Shown: in pieces, positions 47,617-59,190 of the stretch
Layout: the number at the start of each line of letters is the position of its first letter
Position numbering within the stretch: position 1 is the stretch's first letter
NCBI GenBank assembly: GCA_009760855.2
Contig: WPIO01000012.1
Span: 8,180,001-8,244,000, forward strand
Reading direction: 5' to 3'
Length of the DNA: 64,000 bases
DNA from: Cristatella mucedo
Taxonomy: Eukaryota > Bryozoa > Phylactolaemata > Cristatellidae
Notes under the pieces: model-generated
What the model was told of the DNA's origin: nothing
Seen by the model: the letters and a program-made list of their open reading frames with translations, nothing else
Database searches by the model: none
Program-made: the position numbers and the translations under genes

Positions 47617-49170
47617 AGGGGGTCGTTCCAGCAGTCTCAGGTTTCACAGTTGATATTACAGGTACAGTAATAACTAGATTTTCGTTCATCGCATCTTCAG
47701 TCAAAAGATAAGGTTTCAGAAATCTTCTCGTAAGCAGCCACTAGTTCAGCATCTATATGCCTTTAACTTCTTCAAGATGAATCATTTTAAGTCCACATCT
47801 GCTGGCGACCTTAGCACACTTAAGTGTTTGCTTTGCACTCCTCTCGGCATTACTCGTACTAGATTGTAGGTCACTTTAGGAGGTTTTAGTTCCGATAACA
47901 CTTAGTTAGCAGTTGCAGCAAATATTGTGTATCTGCACTCGCAGCAAGGTCTCACGCTCTCAATAAAAGCACACCACAATTTTAATCAGTTGCTCATCAG
48001 CTGCAAGCGCGATCACTAGAGCTATTGGGGGTAAATTCTAGCTGAAAATTCAATCATGTCGAACATAGAAATGATATGCATTTCACTAAAGCTCGAATAA
48101 GCACTGCGCTTTAACTTGACAACGTCTATCAGGGGACTGTTCTGAACGTCCAACTTTGAAAGATCAAGCAGCTACATGAGCTCGTAGGCAGCAGCTAACT
48201 GAGCTCTTAGGCACTCAATTCCTTGAAGAGGGCGCGCCATTTACCCGTCCAGATTGAGAGGCACGCTTCAGTTAATATGCTTGTCAACATAGTCACCAGC
48301 TAGTGAGACTCGCTGTAGATGACTGCAGAGAGTCCTCAGTAATGACTCAACACATCCGACATCCGACCTTACGGGCGGCATTCTGCGGTTGCTCGGGAAC
48401 TTTCTCTTGCTGTTTCTCTTTCCCTGGAACTTGAAGTTCTCAAGCCACCAAACAGCGCTCAACGCCAGTCCCTTCAGACGCGTGGTATATATTAGTGGAG
48501 CTGGCACCTATAAACGCAGCCAAAGAGTCCCTACACATCGTCGAGTCGAACGTAGGAAGAGCGGTGGGTAAGTAGTAAGAGCGTAGCAGCTTCTATTGCT
48601 CGTGGGTCGAATCAATGTGAGCGACCACTTATACCCACTGCTGTGACTCAGAACCGTCCCAAAAGAGAATAATCGCTGGATTTGATCTCCGGCCATATTA
48701 GACATCAAATGAGGTAGGAGACCAGGTCTCGGTTTCATTGCCAACGGATAAGGCAACGGAGTGATGCCGAGCAGCTTTTCAACAGGAAAATGCTTGCCAG
48801 CCTGGCTCATCGCCTGTGCTACTGCAACCGATCGATATTGTTATTTAAAGGATTTCCCCCGGTGCCAGTACTGCAACCTTAAATTGAGTGGTGTGCACAT
48901 GAAAAGGTCCCATCTAAAACAGATTTTGGCCAACTCTGAAAACTTATCCATGACACGTACGCTGAAGACGCGCAGTTCGAGCTGGTTTTTGTAAAAATAA
49001 GTATTTTTTGGATCGCTAATGGAAAAACAGCTTTTCCAAGTGCGTTCCGAAAGCGTGCCACTCGACTACGCCCCTTCAAGTCGTTCTCGGGGAGTGTGCA
49101 CCGCTGCCAGACTCTCAGAATAGAGCGACATGAAAACGCCGGTCCGAAGATTAACTTGCTTAGACAACTT
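47617..49170. other. Spacer, nothing recognised
   Basis: No supported gene over 1.5 kb. Frames of up to 100 codons near 48500-48810 (minus) lack recognisable motifs. Confidence 0.35.
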
Positions 49171-49226
49171 AATAATAATAATAATAATAATATTGCACTT
49201 GATAAAGCGCCCTCAGAAAACTTGCC
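49171..49226 (-). mobile_element. LINE F1 3' end only, first of an inverted pair
   Basis: An (AAT)n run followed by attgcacttgataaagcgcc and ctcagaaaactt is the reverse complement of the F1 end, truncated inside the hairpin. Confidence 0.7.
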
Positions 49227-49309
49227 ACGGCTAGTAACCGTTGGTGTTTGCGGTCAGGAAGCCCAGATGCTTCTGGGTTTTTGAAGGCAAAGCTCATCAT
49301 GCTTCCTTT

Positions 49310-49385
49310 ACAGTATCTGCAAAGTGCCTAGAAAGAGTTTCTCCAAGAGCGCCATATGAAAGTATTATTATAATTATTATTATAT
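49310..49385 (+). mobile_element. LINE F1-like 3' end only, second of an inverted pair
   Basis: Plus-strand ctgcaaagtgcctagaaaga, a shortened hairpin and gagcgcc are followed by an ATT-rich tail. With the piece at 49171 it forms an inverted pair of tails about 85 bases apart. Confidence 0.6.
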
Positions 49386-49564
49386 CTTTCTTAGCCGAAG
49401 AGTATGGAAACGTTTGCCCTAAGCCTCCTCTGCAAGCGAGCCACTCGAAACAAGGGTGCAGAAAGGGTGCCTAAAATGTAATAATTCTTTAGCATGAATC
49501 TAGGCCATATTGCGCACTCTTGAGCAAGGCCGCGAAGTCTGAGGTAACTTTGTCCACTCCCTTC

Positions 49565-51005
49565 ATACAAATACGTAATGCATTGTATCTCTGTCAGTAA
49601 CACCAAAAAGCCGCATTGACTAAGTGGGTGGGTGCTGCGCAGGAGATTTTTGTATAGCGCACTCAAAGTCTAAGCGAAATTTGGTACGCATACGGAAGCC
49701 AACAGCCTTCATCTCAAGCAATGAAGAGTGAGTGAGAAGCATAGCAGAGTCAGAAGAGCAGTTGAAGTAGTGAGTGGCATGGAAGTAGCACCTCAGGACC
49801 GCTGAAACGGTCGGTAGCAGGAGAGCAGATGTCGTTTCGCAAGAATTGTGGAAGTGAGTTCCTCAGTTTAACGCCTGCAGAGCAAAAGCTTCGGTCGCCA
49901 AAGGTCTTTAAACGTAGGAATGGAATAGCTATTTATTGTCCATACAGGACCTAAGGGCACGAGGAGGCTGAAACTGGTGAAGCAGTCCAGCAAGGCATGG
50001 AGGGGCTAAGCCTTGGCGGGCCTTTCGGGTCAGCGTAAGAATTTTACTTTGTATCCGTCGATCAATCGGCAGTCATCGAATCTCTTTTAGCAAAGGAGTC
50101 ACGTGGTCAAACCTCCCTGATTTTGTTTTAGCTAGCCTTGCAGCCACATTCATCACTAGCTGCAATGGCCTAATGGCTTTTTTGATAGTCGAGCCGCAAT
50201 GGAATTGCAGTAATGTAGCCGAGAAAAAGCCAGGGAGCTAGTAGATTGTTTTGCAAGCCAGCCTGGCAGACAGTCCTCGATCTTGATCTGAGAGGGATCG
50301 GACGTGACGGCTAGCAGTGGAGGCACACCGAAACAGCATCAACTATTAGAAGAGCCTAGTCCTCGAGTCTAGCCACACGCTTGGGGTGTCCTGCGAGTGG
50401 CGGTTCCGTTTTACTGTCGTTTAGTTTAAGGAAATTGGCAGACATCCAGGATTGAATGTCTGAGGTAAGCATGCAGTTTATCAGTCATTGCAGCAGATTC
50501 CGACGGTTTAAACGACAAATACAACTGAGTATCGGCAGCATGAAAGTGATTGGCTGGGCCCGATTCATTTTTCCTAGAGGTTGAGTATAAATGAAGAACA
50601 GCAAAGGACCGAGGAAGGACCCTCGTGGGACTCCACCAGTGACTGGTCTGATGAATGAGACCTATCTCCCACGACAGGGATTGAACGCGATCAGACAAGT
50701 AAGACTTGAACCAGGCCACTGTCTCGTCTGCCATACGGATCATTGTTCTCAAGCGTTTAAGTAGGATATTGTGAATACTAGTGTCCAACGCAGCTCAGCT
50801 GATAGATCAAACAGGGCGAACGAGAAGAGAAATTCATGTCATTTTATTGCTACGTAGGATGTCACTAGTCACGGAGGAGAGCCGTTCTAATGGAATGGTG
50901 TCACTTGAATCCGGACCGAAATTTTTCTGATATTGTAAGCTTTTCAATGCGCGCTGCAAACTACTTGGCGATACTTTTTAAAGAGCCTTTGACAAAACAG
51001 GAAGA
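49565..51005 (-). mobile_element. LINE F2, decayed copy
   Basis: The minus strand matches F2 from the 3' UTR and tail (tgcattgtatctctgtcagt in plus orientation) through the C-terminal domain and the palm. A frame at 50426-50788 contains ETVAWFKSYLSDRVQ and, frame-shifted, the remains of the PQGS region. ADTQLYLSFKPSESAAMTDK follows, with the YADD motif changed to HAAD. Many indels. The left neighbours are F1 tails and the right end fades near 51.0 kb. Confidence 0.8.
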
Positions 51006-52066
51006 AGTTATGAGTAGCACATCCGAGGACAGCTCATGAGCAGTCACAGCGAAGATGTCAGCAGAATACCCGAAGGTACTACAAAGAAGGTTGGTAAACG
51101 TCCGCATCGCGCTTCGAGTCGGCCGAGGTGAATCTCTAGCGCGGGAAGGAATATGGCGGCTTCTTCCAGGAAGAAGTGGCGGAATTTCTGGCAGTAGACT
51201 CTGCGCAATGGAAGGAGATTTGTCCAGAAGCGATATTCGCCACCTCTATGAAAATAGACATCCCGCTTTTCGACAATTCGAGAAGTATTAGCACCATAGG
51301 AGCTTCTCAACGAGGAAGCTGCTCTAGCGGGCGCCAAGGCTTGAGAATCGTAAGACCCAGTTTGAACGTGTGCCTACGCGTGCACGTTCTGTGCTCCTTT
51401 CCCGGATGGCTCGTGCCACCCGCATGTAGCTAGATTTAGTTGGCTCTCTCCCCCATAAATACGTCGAAGCTGTGCACCGAAGTCGCGCAAGCGGATAGAC
51501 TCTGTAGGCCATTTAAAAAGAAAACAACGTTGGGCCGACTGTGTTTGGCGCCACTCGCAGAAGAGACGCTGCGCAGGAAACTGTGTAGACTCACCCGTCC
51601 CAAAGAGCTCGATACTGTAAGAAATTTGGTGTGCGGCCGTTACATCCGGTTAGAACTAGGCCACAACCGCAGCGCTCGTAACGGTGCCACGTTCAGCGAA
51701 CACGCGCCGAATCCTGGCGACGCCTAAACTTCATAGAACGGCTAGCGACGAAGAGCGCTTGTATATTAGCATGACAAATCCGTATCCATAGCGTAGAAAA
51801 GTGTATTCGACAGCAGCGAAGGGTAGCAGGCGTTCAAAAGCAGCCGTGATATACACCAACGGTTCTACGGCTTACAGCTAACAACGGCTCTGTGGTCCAC
51901 ATCTCAAACCAGCTCCAACGCCAATGCCGAGTCTGCAATCCCATCTGCCTGGTTAACTTTGCAACAGGCAAACTAACATTGCACAGGCTTTCTATAAGGC
52001 CTCGGCCGTAGATTATCGCGTAATCTCGGAAAACGAGTGTCAGCCATAATCTACTACTAACCAATT
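51006..52066. other. Spacer, nothing recognised
   Basis: No domain in the overlapping plus and minus frames at 51044-51433. No repeat family seen. Confidence 0.35.
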
Positions 52067-52150
52067 GATCATGCTTTCTTTGCAGCAATTGCAAAGTGCC
52101 AATGAAGACATTGATTTCTCTAGGGTCGCTGTGTAAAACTTATTATTTTT
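52067..52150 (+). mobile_element. F1-like 3' end remnant
   Basis: Plus-strand ctttgcagcaattgcaaagt, gccaatgaagacattgatttctct and a short T/A-rich tail match the F1 end with changes. No upstream body was seen. Confidence 0.5.
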
Positions 52151-53084
52151 TTCTTAATCTGGCTGTTTTAGCTGGCCCCGCCATTTCAGTACTGCGTGCC
52201 CATGTTGCGTCTCTGGACACTTGTACGGTGTCTAGTAACGAAAACCTCCTTAGCACATCTACAAATGTGGTCAAAATTTGCCAAGTATTGGCTCGATGCC
52301 GACCAAAGCACGTTATGAAGATTCAGACTTAACGAGAGGTGCGCACACGTGCTCCATTAAATAGCACCTAAAGTCAAGAACAGTAGCAAGCAAGACGTGT
52401 GAATTCACCGTATCCCGAAATGTTGGCCTTCCTTCGCTGGCATTCGTGAAGTCGTTTTCTCAGAGTATCTTCGCTGACGTACATTTCATTTGCGATATTT
52501 TTCACCTGTGCATCTGCTCTGCTCTCCACACGCACGAGAGGTTCACGCAGTTGGTCACTGGGTGTGCAACGAGAGAGCCGCCTCGAGACTTCGCGAGAGT
52601 GCGTTTCGCGTGTAAGCTTCGTAGTAGTGTAGCCCCACGTAGGGTTTATTAGCGGAGGAGCCTCTGAAAGGGAAGGAGATAGATGCGTGAGCGTCAAGGA
52701 CGGTGCAGCGATTTCGATGCCCACAATCTGAAAAGCCACGCCTGCTGGGAAGTCTGGGACTTCCTGAACAGCTGCAGCATTCTTTGGATGTCAAGCACTT
52801 TATGCTCGCAGAGGGTAATCGAATGATGAAAGCGGAAGCACTTTTAATTCAATATCAGACGCGGGCTCTCGACCGAATTTCACCCTATACCACTGAATAC
52901 AACCAGAAACAGACATCGCGCAATCTTTAAACTGCTTCCTTAATATGGCGCCGGCCGGGAGCTTTTCATATCTACAGGTGCTTGGTCTATATACAAGCAT
53001 ACGTTAGAGCCTGCAAATTTTAGACAAGTTTCGCGAGATCACATTCCTGGAGATGCAAACGCATATCTCGAGTCTCTGTCCGGG
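52151..53084. other. Spacer, nothing recognised
   Basis: No supported gene. The 121-codon minus frame at 52374-52739 has no recognisable motif. Confidence 0.35.
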
Positions 53085-53236
53085 GACGACGACGTGCTGG
53101 CTGGCTCTTCACCGCGCAGGTCGTAGGTTCAAACAAAACAGCGGGCGATCCTTTATTGGCAACTGCAAGCGGGTGTTACAGCCTTTAAAGCTCTTCAGAA
53201 ACTATGTAAACGAGTCTGTTGCATCAGCTAAAATTT
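53085..53236 (+). mobile_element. SINE B copy, diverged
   Basis: The head gcaggtcgtaggttcaaac is followed by gcgggcgatcctttattggc, ctgcaagcgggtgttacagc, and agctcttc...cgagtctgttgcatcagc. This is the same order of segments as the copies at 34362 and 44478, with a weakened hairpin. Confidence 0.6.
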
Positions 53237-53284
53237 AAACTTATAAGAGCACGCGTGCTCAACAAAAGCTCATTTGTATGTATG

Positions 53285-53440
53285 CATGAGTGTATCTCCA
53301 TCAGTAACTCCAAAAAGTCGCAAAGATTACACCTGCATTATTCTGGAGAGTTTTCTCTAGCAAACTGAAAGACTAAGCGACTTCTAATGCCCAAGTGGTA
53401 CTCTGAAGACACTATCTCACGCATAAAGGTGGGAGTGAGG
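53285..53440 (-). mobile_element. LINE F2, 3'-terminal fragment
   Basis: Plus-strand gtgtatctccatcagtaact followed by the F2 3' UTR (ggagagttttctctagc) matches the reverse complement of the F2 end. It abuts an F1 copy of opposite orientation. Confidence 0.6.
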
Positions 53441-53456
53441 GTCAAGGAATAGCTGC

Positions 53457-54544
53457 ACATTTTCTAAAACTAAACGATGATAAAACTAACTTACTTGTTA
53501 TGGGCAAACCCAGTGTGATTCAGAAATTGCAAAGGCTGACGCTCAAAAGTGGCTCTGCCAGAATAACTCCTGTTGAATCAGCTCGAAATCTAGGTGGCAT
53601 ATTCCAAAGCGACCTCTCGTTAGACGACCACATCAGCTCCACAGTCAAATCTACCTATTTTCAGCTTCATAGCATTGCTAAAATTCGGGCTGGTTTAGAT
53701 AAAGATACCACGTCTAAGTTGGTCCATGCGTTCGTGACATCCCGTCTCGACTTCTACAACTCACTGCTTACTGGCCAACCGGCATGTGCGATCAGGCGAT
53801 TGCAGCTGGTGTAAAACTCTGCAACTAGGCTTGCCTCCTGTCGTGAGCGTCGCAGTTGCCACATCACACCACTTCTCGCCGGCCTGCACTGGCTACCAGT
53901 CAAGCAATGGATTGACTTCAAGGTTTTGTCGCTCACTTTTAGGTCACTTCATTCTTTGGCTCCAGCCTATCTCTCAGATATACTCCCCCATCAGGCCAAG
54001 CATCGTGCCACCAGCTTTTCGGAATCCAACAGTCTACAAATACCTTGTATAGTTGCATTTCCCTTTGCAGCAAATGTAAAGCGCCTAGATAGAGATTAAG
54101 TTCTCTGAGGGCGCTTTATCAAGTACATTATTATTATTACTATTATTATTACAAAGCTCAAATCCGTTGGAGACCGTGCATTTAGTTCGTATGCTCCAAA
54201 AGCCTGGAACTCCCTCCCGACTTGCGTTAGAACATCCCCTGACCTGACCACATTTAAAAAGAACTTAAAAAACACACCTATTTAGGACAGCATATAGTGG
54301 GTCCCTGTAATTCGTCCTTGATGTGCCTATGGGTGCTGACACTGTGCATGCTGCCACTAACCACATTTGCATGCTGACCCTGTGCATGTCACCCCTAACA
54401 GTGTTTTTCATTTTGTTTGTTTATCAAGCATGATATTACTCACCATTCAATTATTTCACTTTACAGCAAATGTAAAGCGCCTAGAGAGACATTAAGTTCT
54501 CTGAGGGCGCTTTATCAAGTGCATTATTATCATTATTATTATAA
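53457..54544 (+). mobile_element. LINE F1 copy interrupted by a second F1 tail
   Basis: The copy starts at [20 protein letters not shown], just after the YADD region, and runs through [20 protein letters not shown] and SRLDFYNSLLTG. A stop at about 53812 and an indel near 53835 break it. At about 54049 it is interrupted by a separate F1 3' end. It then resumes at [20 protein letters not shown] (54157 on) and continues to its own 3' UTR, hairpin and ATT tail (54475-54544). Confidence 0.9.
54050..54153 (+). mobile_element. Nested F1 3' end (about 100 bases)
   Basis: Only the last part of F1 is present (agttgcatttccctttgcag, hairpin, gggcgctttatcaag, ATT-rich tail), inserted in the same orientation inside the older copy between the codons for RT and LKS. 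It represents an extremely short, late retroposition. Confidence 0.85.
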
Positions 54545-55165
54545 GGAAGTGAGTAGCATGGATGTAGCAGGGCATGACGACTGAAAAGAATGAGCCACAG
54601 CTGGCAGCAGGAGACATGTCGTGTAGGTGAGTTCGATTGTCTAGAAATTGCAGAGCAGAAGCTCATGAAGTAAACCGCTTTCAGGCGAAGAATGGGGCAG
54701 CTAAGTTTTTAATCTACAGAAATAAAACCTAAATCACCTGGTGGATGAAAACGGTGCAGCAGTTTAGAAAGGTACGAAGGATTCAAGCAGTAACGAAGCT
54801 TGCGAGCCAGAGTAAGAATTTGGCTCTGCATTCGTTAATCAAGTAGGGTAAGAATCATTTCTCTATCTATCAATTGGGAGCCACAGCAGCTCCTTCAGCA
54901 AAGGAGACGCACGACTGAGCCTTTGGGATTTGTTGACCAACCGTGCGCATTCATTGCCGGCTGTAAGAGGCTTGATGACTTTTTCGTTCGCCAAGCCAAC
55001 GCTGAGTCATTGTAGTCCGGCCGTGGCAAAAACAGAAAGCAATAAAGATCTATAGCCGGCCTCGATGGTTCGCAGTGATAATCTAGGTCACTGCTAAGAA
55101 AACCGAAAACTGAGATGAGAATCTTTTGAAGCTTACACATGTAGAGGCTAAGAGTTCGGGATAGC
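54545..55165 (-). mobile_element. LINE F2, decayed fragment
   Basis: The minus strand matches F2 C-terminal RT sequence from about the segment for SAGPRLW back to LLKELxW and the region upstream (plus-strand ggcagcaggagacatgtcgt, ggtgcagcagtttagaaagg, gcaaaggagacgc). There are many stops. The F2 3' UTR is missing on the left, where the F1 tail abuts. Confidence 0.7.
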
Positions 55166-57055
55166 GCCACGACAGCACTGCATGTGTCAGTCAATCGCTG
55201 GAGTTTTTTTTAAGAAGCTAGAAGGCGCTGCAGCCAGGCGTTCTTCTCGCTCGTTCTGTTGTTCGCATCCGGACAGCCGAGACGAAGAGGCAAGCAACAG
55301 CAATTGTAAGGTACGAGGCTCCAGTGGATGCTATGACAACAAATCGGCGCGTTCGGGCGCGTAGGGAGTGCTATCTGTGATGTACAAAATGAAGCTCGGA
55401 TGAAGCGGCAATGGTTTGGAGGAAGCCTGTGCCAGCCAGCGATGAAATCCCAATTGCCCGAACATTCCCGAAAGTTGGACGCTTGGCGAAGCGTCTAGGC
55501 ACTCCATCGGAAGTCGGCTAATTTAGGTCTCGTCCGGCTGTTGCTATTGCTACCCAGTTCGTGGCCTGCACAAACGACCTGGTTCGGTTTGGCGCCCTGC
55601 GGGCTTGGAGGACAGCTGTGGCAGATTAGCCTTCTGTCTGCCAATCCAGGCATCAAAAGAGGAGGGGGAGCTTAGCTTTAACTAGCTACTCGAAGGGACG
55701 CGTTTTCGGAGAGATGACCGCCCTGAAAGTTCGTGTTCAGACCGCGAAGGCAGCACTGAGTTAACTGACCCACTGTAGCGCCTTGTATCTCTGTCTACCC
55801 ATTGTAGCGCCTAGTCTACCGAAGCGAATCGCAGGACTTCACTCTGCTCGCACGGCGGCCCGTGACGAACATCGCAGCATGCTGCGTCTAGGGGCTGGCA
55901 GCCGGAGCAGTAGCATTGACATTTTAAAATGCCAACGGTGGCATTTTTATCGCCTACCGAGAAGCAAAAACTGGAACGCTGCCTCATCATTCGCTGGCCA
56001 TATGGCCTCACATCTGCGGAAATAAGTTTGCAAGGTCAGGTCAAATCAAGAATTCGATGGGCTGATCGTGAAAAAAAACCAACGGATTGGTGCGACGAGA
56101 AAGTGGAGGTCTTCATGATGTGACAAGATAGAAACGAATAGCGTAGCTATGAGGAATTGAAAACGCTCCCCAAGGCACCAAAGGCACCAGAGGCGCTCCC
56201 CAAGGCACCACCGTCTAAGCTACGCATAGATCAGCTGACTAAATTGTGGCCGCATATGAATGAAGCGCTCGTTCAGACGTACGTGTTTATCGGCCAGCTT
56301 CACTGGTACTATACAACAGATCGTCGGCTCTAGGTGAGTACTCAATCTAAGAGCAAGATTTCACTGACGATCTCAGATTCAGATGCCATGACGTTAATCC
56401 CTTGGCTGACGAAAAGGCAATATTTATAGAATCATTGCTTGCTATTGTAGCTTGTATAATGTCCATATCAATTACGTGCACATGCGCGTGCACACAATCG
56501 GCAAAAGACAAAATACTTGAAATTAATCATGTACCGGAGCTCGACAACCAGACAAGACAGTTAAAAACACTCCTCAATGTGTATGCAAGGTAATGGCTAT
56601 GAATGTCATCCACATTAGCCGAGTGGTCTTGTCCCAGCGAGTGGCAGGCGAGCAGTAGGTCACCTCCGACGTCGAATCTTTTATACTCACTTCAAAAAGC
56701 AATAAGTAAAATTCAGCATTAAGTACATATATGAGCAGCGAGAAAAATTCAAGCACACTGAGGTAAAACAGGGCTTCTAAGGAACCCTTTGCAAAAAGCA
56801 GTGGCATGAACAGGATATGAAACGAAACGAATGTTATTAGCAAGCAAATGGAGTGGGACAACAACAATGGATGTATAGAAAAACACTCTTACTTTGCGTG
56901 ACTCTCGGTTAGACATCGGCGGCTAGGTATGCTTAGAAATGGAATGAGTAGCGGGCTGCAGTGGTTTCTCACAAAAGTTCCTTGGATACAAAACAGCACC
57001 TGTCGCGGCAAGTCGCAGCCCTGCCACGGCTGCCTCGTGCGACGGCCGTGGCTGT
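55166..57055. other. 1.9-kb non-coding stretch
   Basis: No supported gene. A direct repeat of gctccccaaggcacca lies near 56168 and 56191. Plus-strand frames at 55783-56123 and 56402-56593 have no recognised domain. Confidence 0.35.
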
Positions 57056-57131
57056 ACACACACGCACGCACACACACACATACACACACACACATATATA
57101 TATGCATATATATATATATGTATATATATAT
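57056..57131. repeat. (CA)n(TA)n microsatellite
   Basis: A CA-rich run is followed by TA repeats with ATGCAT and ATGTAT interruptions. The TA part joins directly to the 3' end of the SINE A copy on the right, and may have grown from its AT-rich tail. Confidence 0.95.
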
Positions 57132-57256
57132 GAGAACTTAATCTCTATTCGGTTGCTTCACCTATGCCATGGGGCCCCTCACGACCTCGGTCATCAGATA
57201 CACTGACCTTGACCGTTGTTCCAGGTGAGCACCTTAACCTCTGGGCTAAACCAGCA
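57132..57256 (-). mobile_element. SINE A copy
   Basis: The reverse complement has GCTGGTTTAGCCCAGAGGTT (A box), a decayed B-box region (GAGGGGCCCC), GGTGAAGCAACCGAAT and AGAGATTAAGTTCTCA, then the TA microsatellite. Confidence 0.65.
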
Positions 57257-57505
57257 AAGCATTCTTAACCATTGTCCTCTAGCGATGGCTCCCTAATTGA
57301 GATACTTTGTTCCGAAATTGAGGTAAATGGCTCCTTCACTAGCTGTTCTGTTGCTCTGATTGCCACGCGGGGTTAAAGTTGCACTACATAGTATCCTCTT
57401 ATAATGTATGGTGCTACAGTGTTTAACAGAAGAAACTGAAAGACAAATCACAGTAAGGCCATTGCGTCATTGCCAGTTCACCCGCATTGAAATTGGCATA
57501 TGTAA

Positions 57506-57655
57506 TAATGATAATAATAATAATGCACTTGATAAAGCGCCCTCAGAGAACTTAATCTCTTTCTAGGCGCTTTACATTTGCTGCAAAGTGAAATGCAATT
57601 GAATGGTAAGTAAAACCATGCTTGAAAAACAAAAAAATGAATAATATGGGCAAAT
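57506..57655 (-). mobile_element. LINE F1 3' end only
   Basis: The (AAT)n run, cacttgataaagcgccctca, intact hairpin and 3' UTR sequence down to aaaccatgcttgaaaaacaa match F1 closely on the minus strand. No coding sequence is included, so this is a very short 5'-truncated insertion. Confidence 0.85.
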
Positions 57656-57889
57656 GAATGCATTGGCCGTCTGCGAGAACGTCAGCGAGGTCCCCTAGTT
57701 TAATAACTAAGCGCTGCACTGAATGTCAGACATGACATTAGTCCGACATAGCTCTCTCGGATTCCAGCCCTCGTCAACGCCTTCGGCCTCTTAGGCCTAC
57801 TTGCACAAGTGTACAGTGCAAGTAAACGATAGCAGGCAGAAAAACGAGGACGGAGACAGTGACGTGTAACAACATACAGCAGGAAGGAA

Positions 57890-58005
57890 TACTATTAGTA
57901 ATAAGGAGCGATAACAGTAATAACAAGTATTTTGTCTCGAGCACAGAGAGAACCGAATCTTTTTTCAGGCGCTTTCTAAATATCTGCGATAGAAGAAATG
58001 ATCAA
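57890..58005 (-). mobile_element. Diverged F1-like 3' end
   Basis: Plus-strand agtaataacaagtattttgt, agagagaaccgaatctttttt and caggcgctttctaaatatct resemble the reverse complement of the F1 tail with a shortened hairpin. Confidence 0.4.
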
Positions 58006-59190
58006 GATTATAAGGATTTGCGACCAGGGTCAATCGCGATGGCTGCGAAGTTTGTTTTACGAGTTAACCAATTCCTTACCGTTGCTCTCAAGCCGGCTTT
58101 TAAGGCCAGACTTCCAAAATGCGCATTGTTCTTCCCTGCTGAGCCCGTCAATGAGAATGCTCCCGTTCAATGACGCCAGCGAGAGCTCGTACACTACTTT
58201 CCTTGCAGCTGAGTATGCAGGCCAGGTGAAGCCGTGTACAAGCGACCCGTTGGTTGGATTTCTGCGAAAAAGCATACGAATCAGGCAGCGAAGAGTTGCA
58301 AACCAACTACTTTTAATGCGCTTGAATAAGTTAGAGATAAATCAGCTCAAAATATGGAGAAAAAAATCTTCTGTACTAGCATTTTCAAATAGTTTCTTGT
58401 GCCCAAAGAGTCGGTCGTAAATTACCGCTCACATCAAATTTAAAGCTAGTTCGGAGATATTTGGAATTAAGTTAGTTTGAGTTAGCTTTCGAGATGAGAA
58501 ATGCAAGCGATATGAGAACGACTGGAAGTGCAGTGCATGGCATTCATGGGGTAGCACGTATGGTATCTAACCTTCACTGACCTTGGACGCAGAGGTAGAT
58601 ATGAGTAAGTTGAATAGTTTAAGACGATGGCAGTTCTTTCTTTATCCGAAAGTGTCGCAGTTTCTTTGCAGTAAAAATCTTTCGCAGGCTTTTTTACTAC
58701 AGGTTGGCCTTTCTTCGAGCGCCTGAAATTTGTGTAACTTAGTGCACTACTTGATGTTTTAGTTTGATTATATTAATTATATTGAGGTAGAAAGTCAAGT
58801 TGCGATGGCTGAAGTTGCTGCATATTTTAATTGTCGACAGTAATGCGGGTGGTTAATACTTAATGTCTGCAGCAGGTTCAATGAACAACTTGAAACTTAT
58901 TTCAAGTTCATTCGGCAAAGCTGTATGTAACCGTGACAGCTTATAGGCACTGTTTCATGAATACGTATATTGCGAAAAAAATGTCCATAATCTAAGTCAG
59001 CACAAAGTACATGATGGCTAATATAATAATAATATAATAATTAATACTGATATACTAATACTATACTAATATACTAATACTAATATAATAATAGTAATAC
59101 GATGGCTAAGAATGTATTAGCTAAAGTCAAGCAAGAGATTGCTGTTGAAAGTTTGACAGAGGGTACAGAGGTCGGCCGTGCCTGTTATGA
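58006..59190. other. Spacer, mostly unrecognised
   Basis: Overlapping frames at 57859-58420 show no known domain. An ATA/ACTAAT-rich simple region lies at about 59020-59100. Confidence 0.35.
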
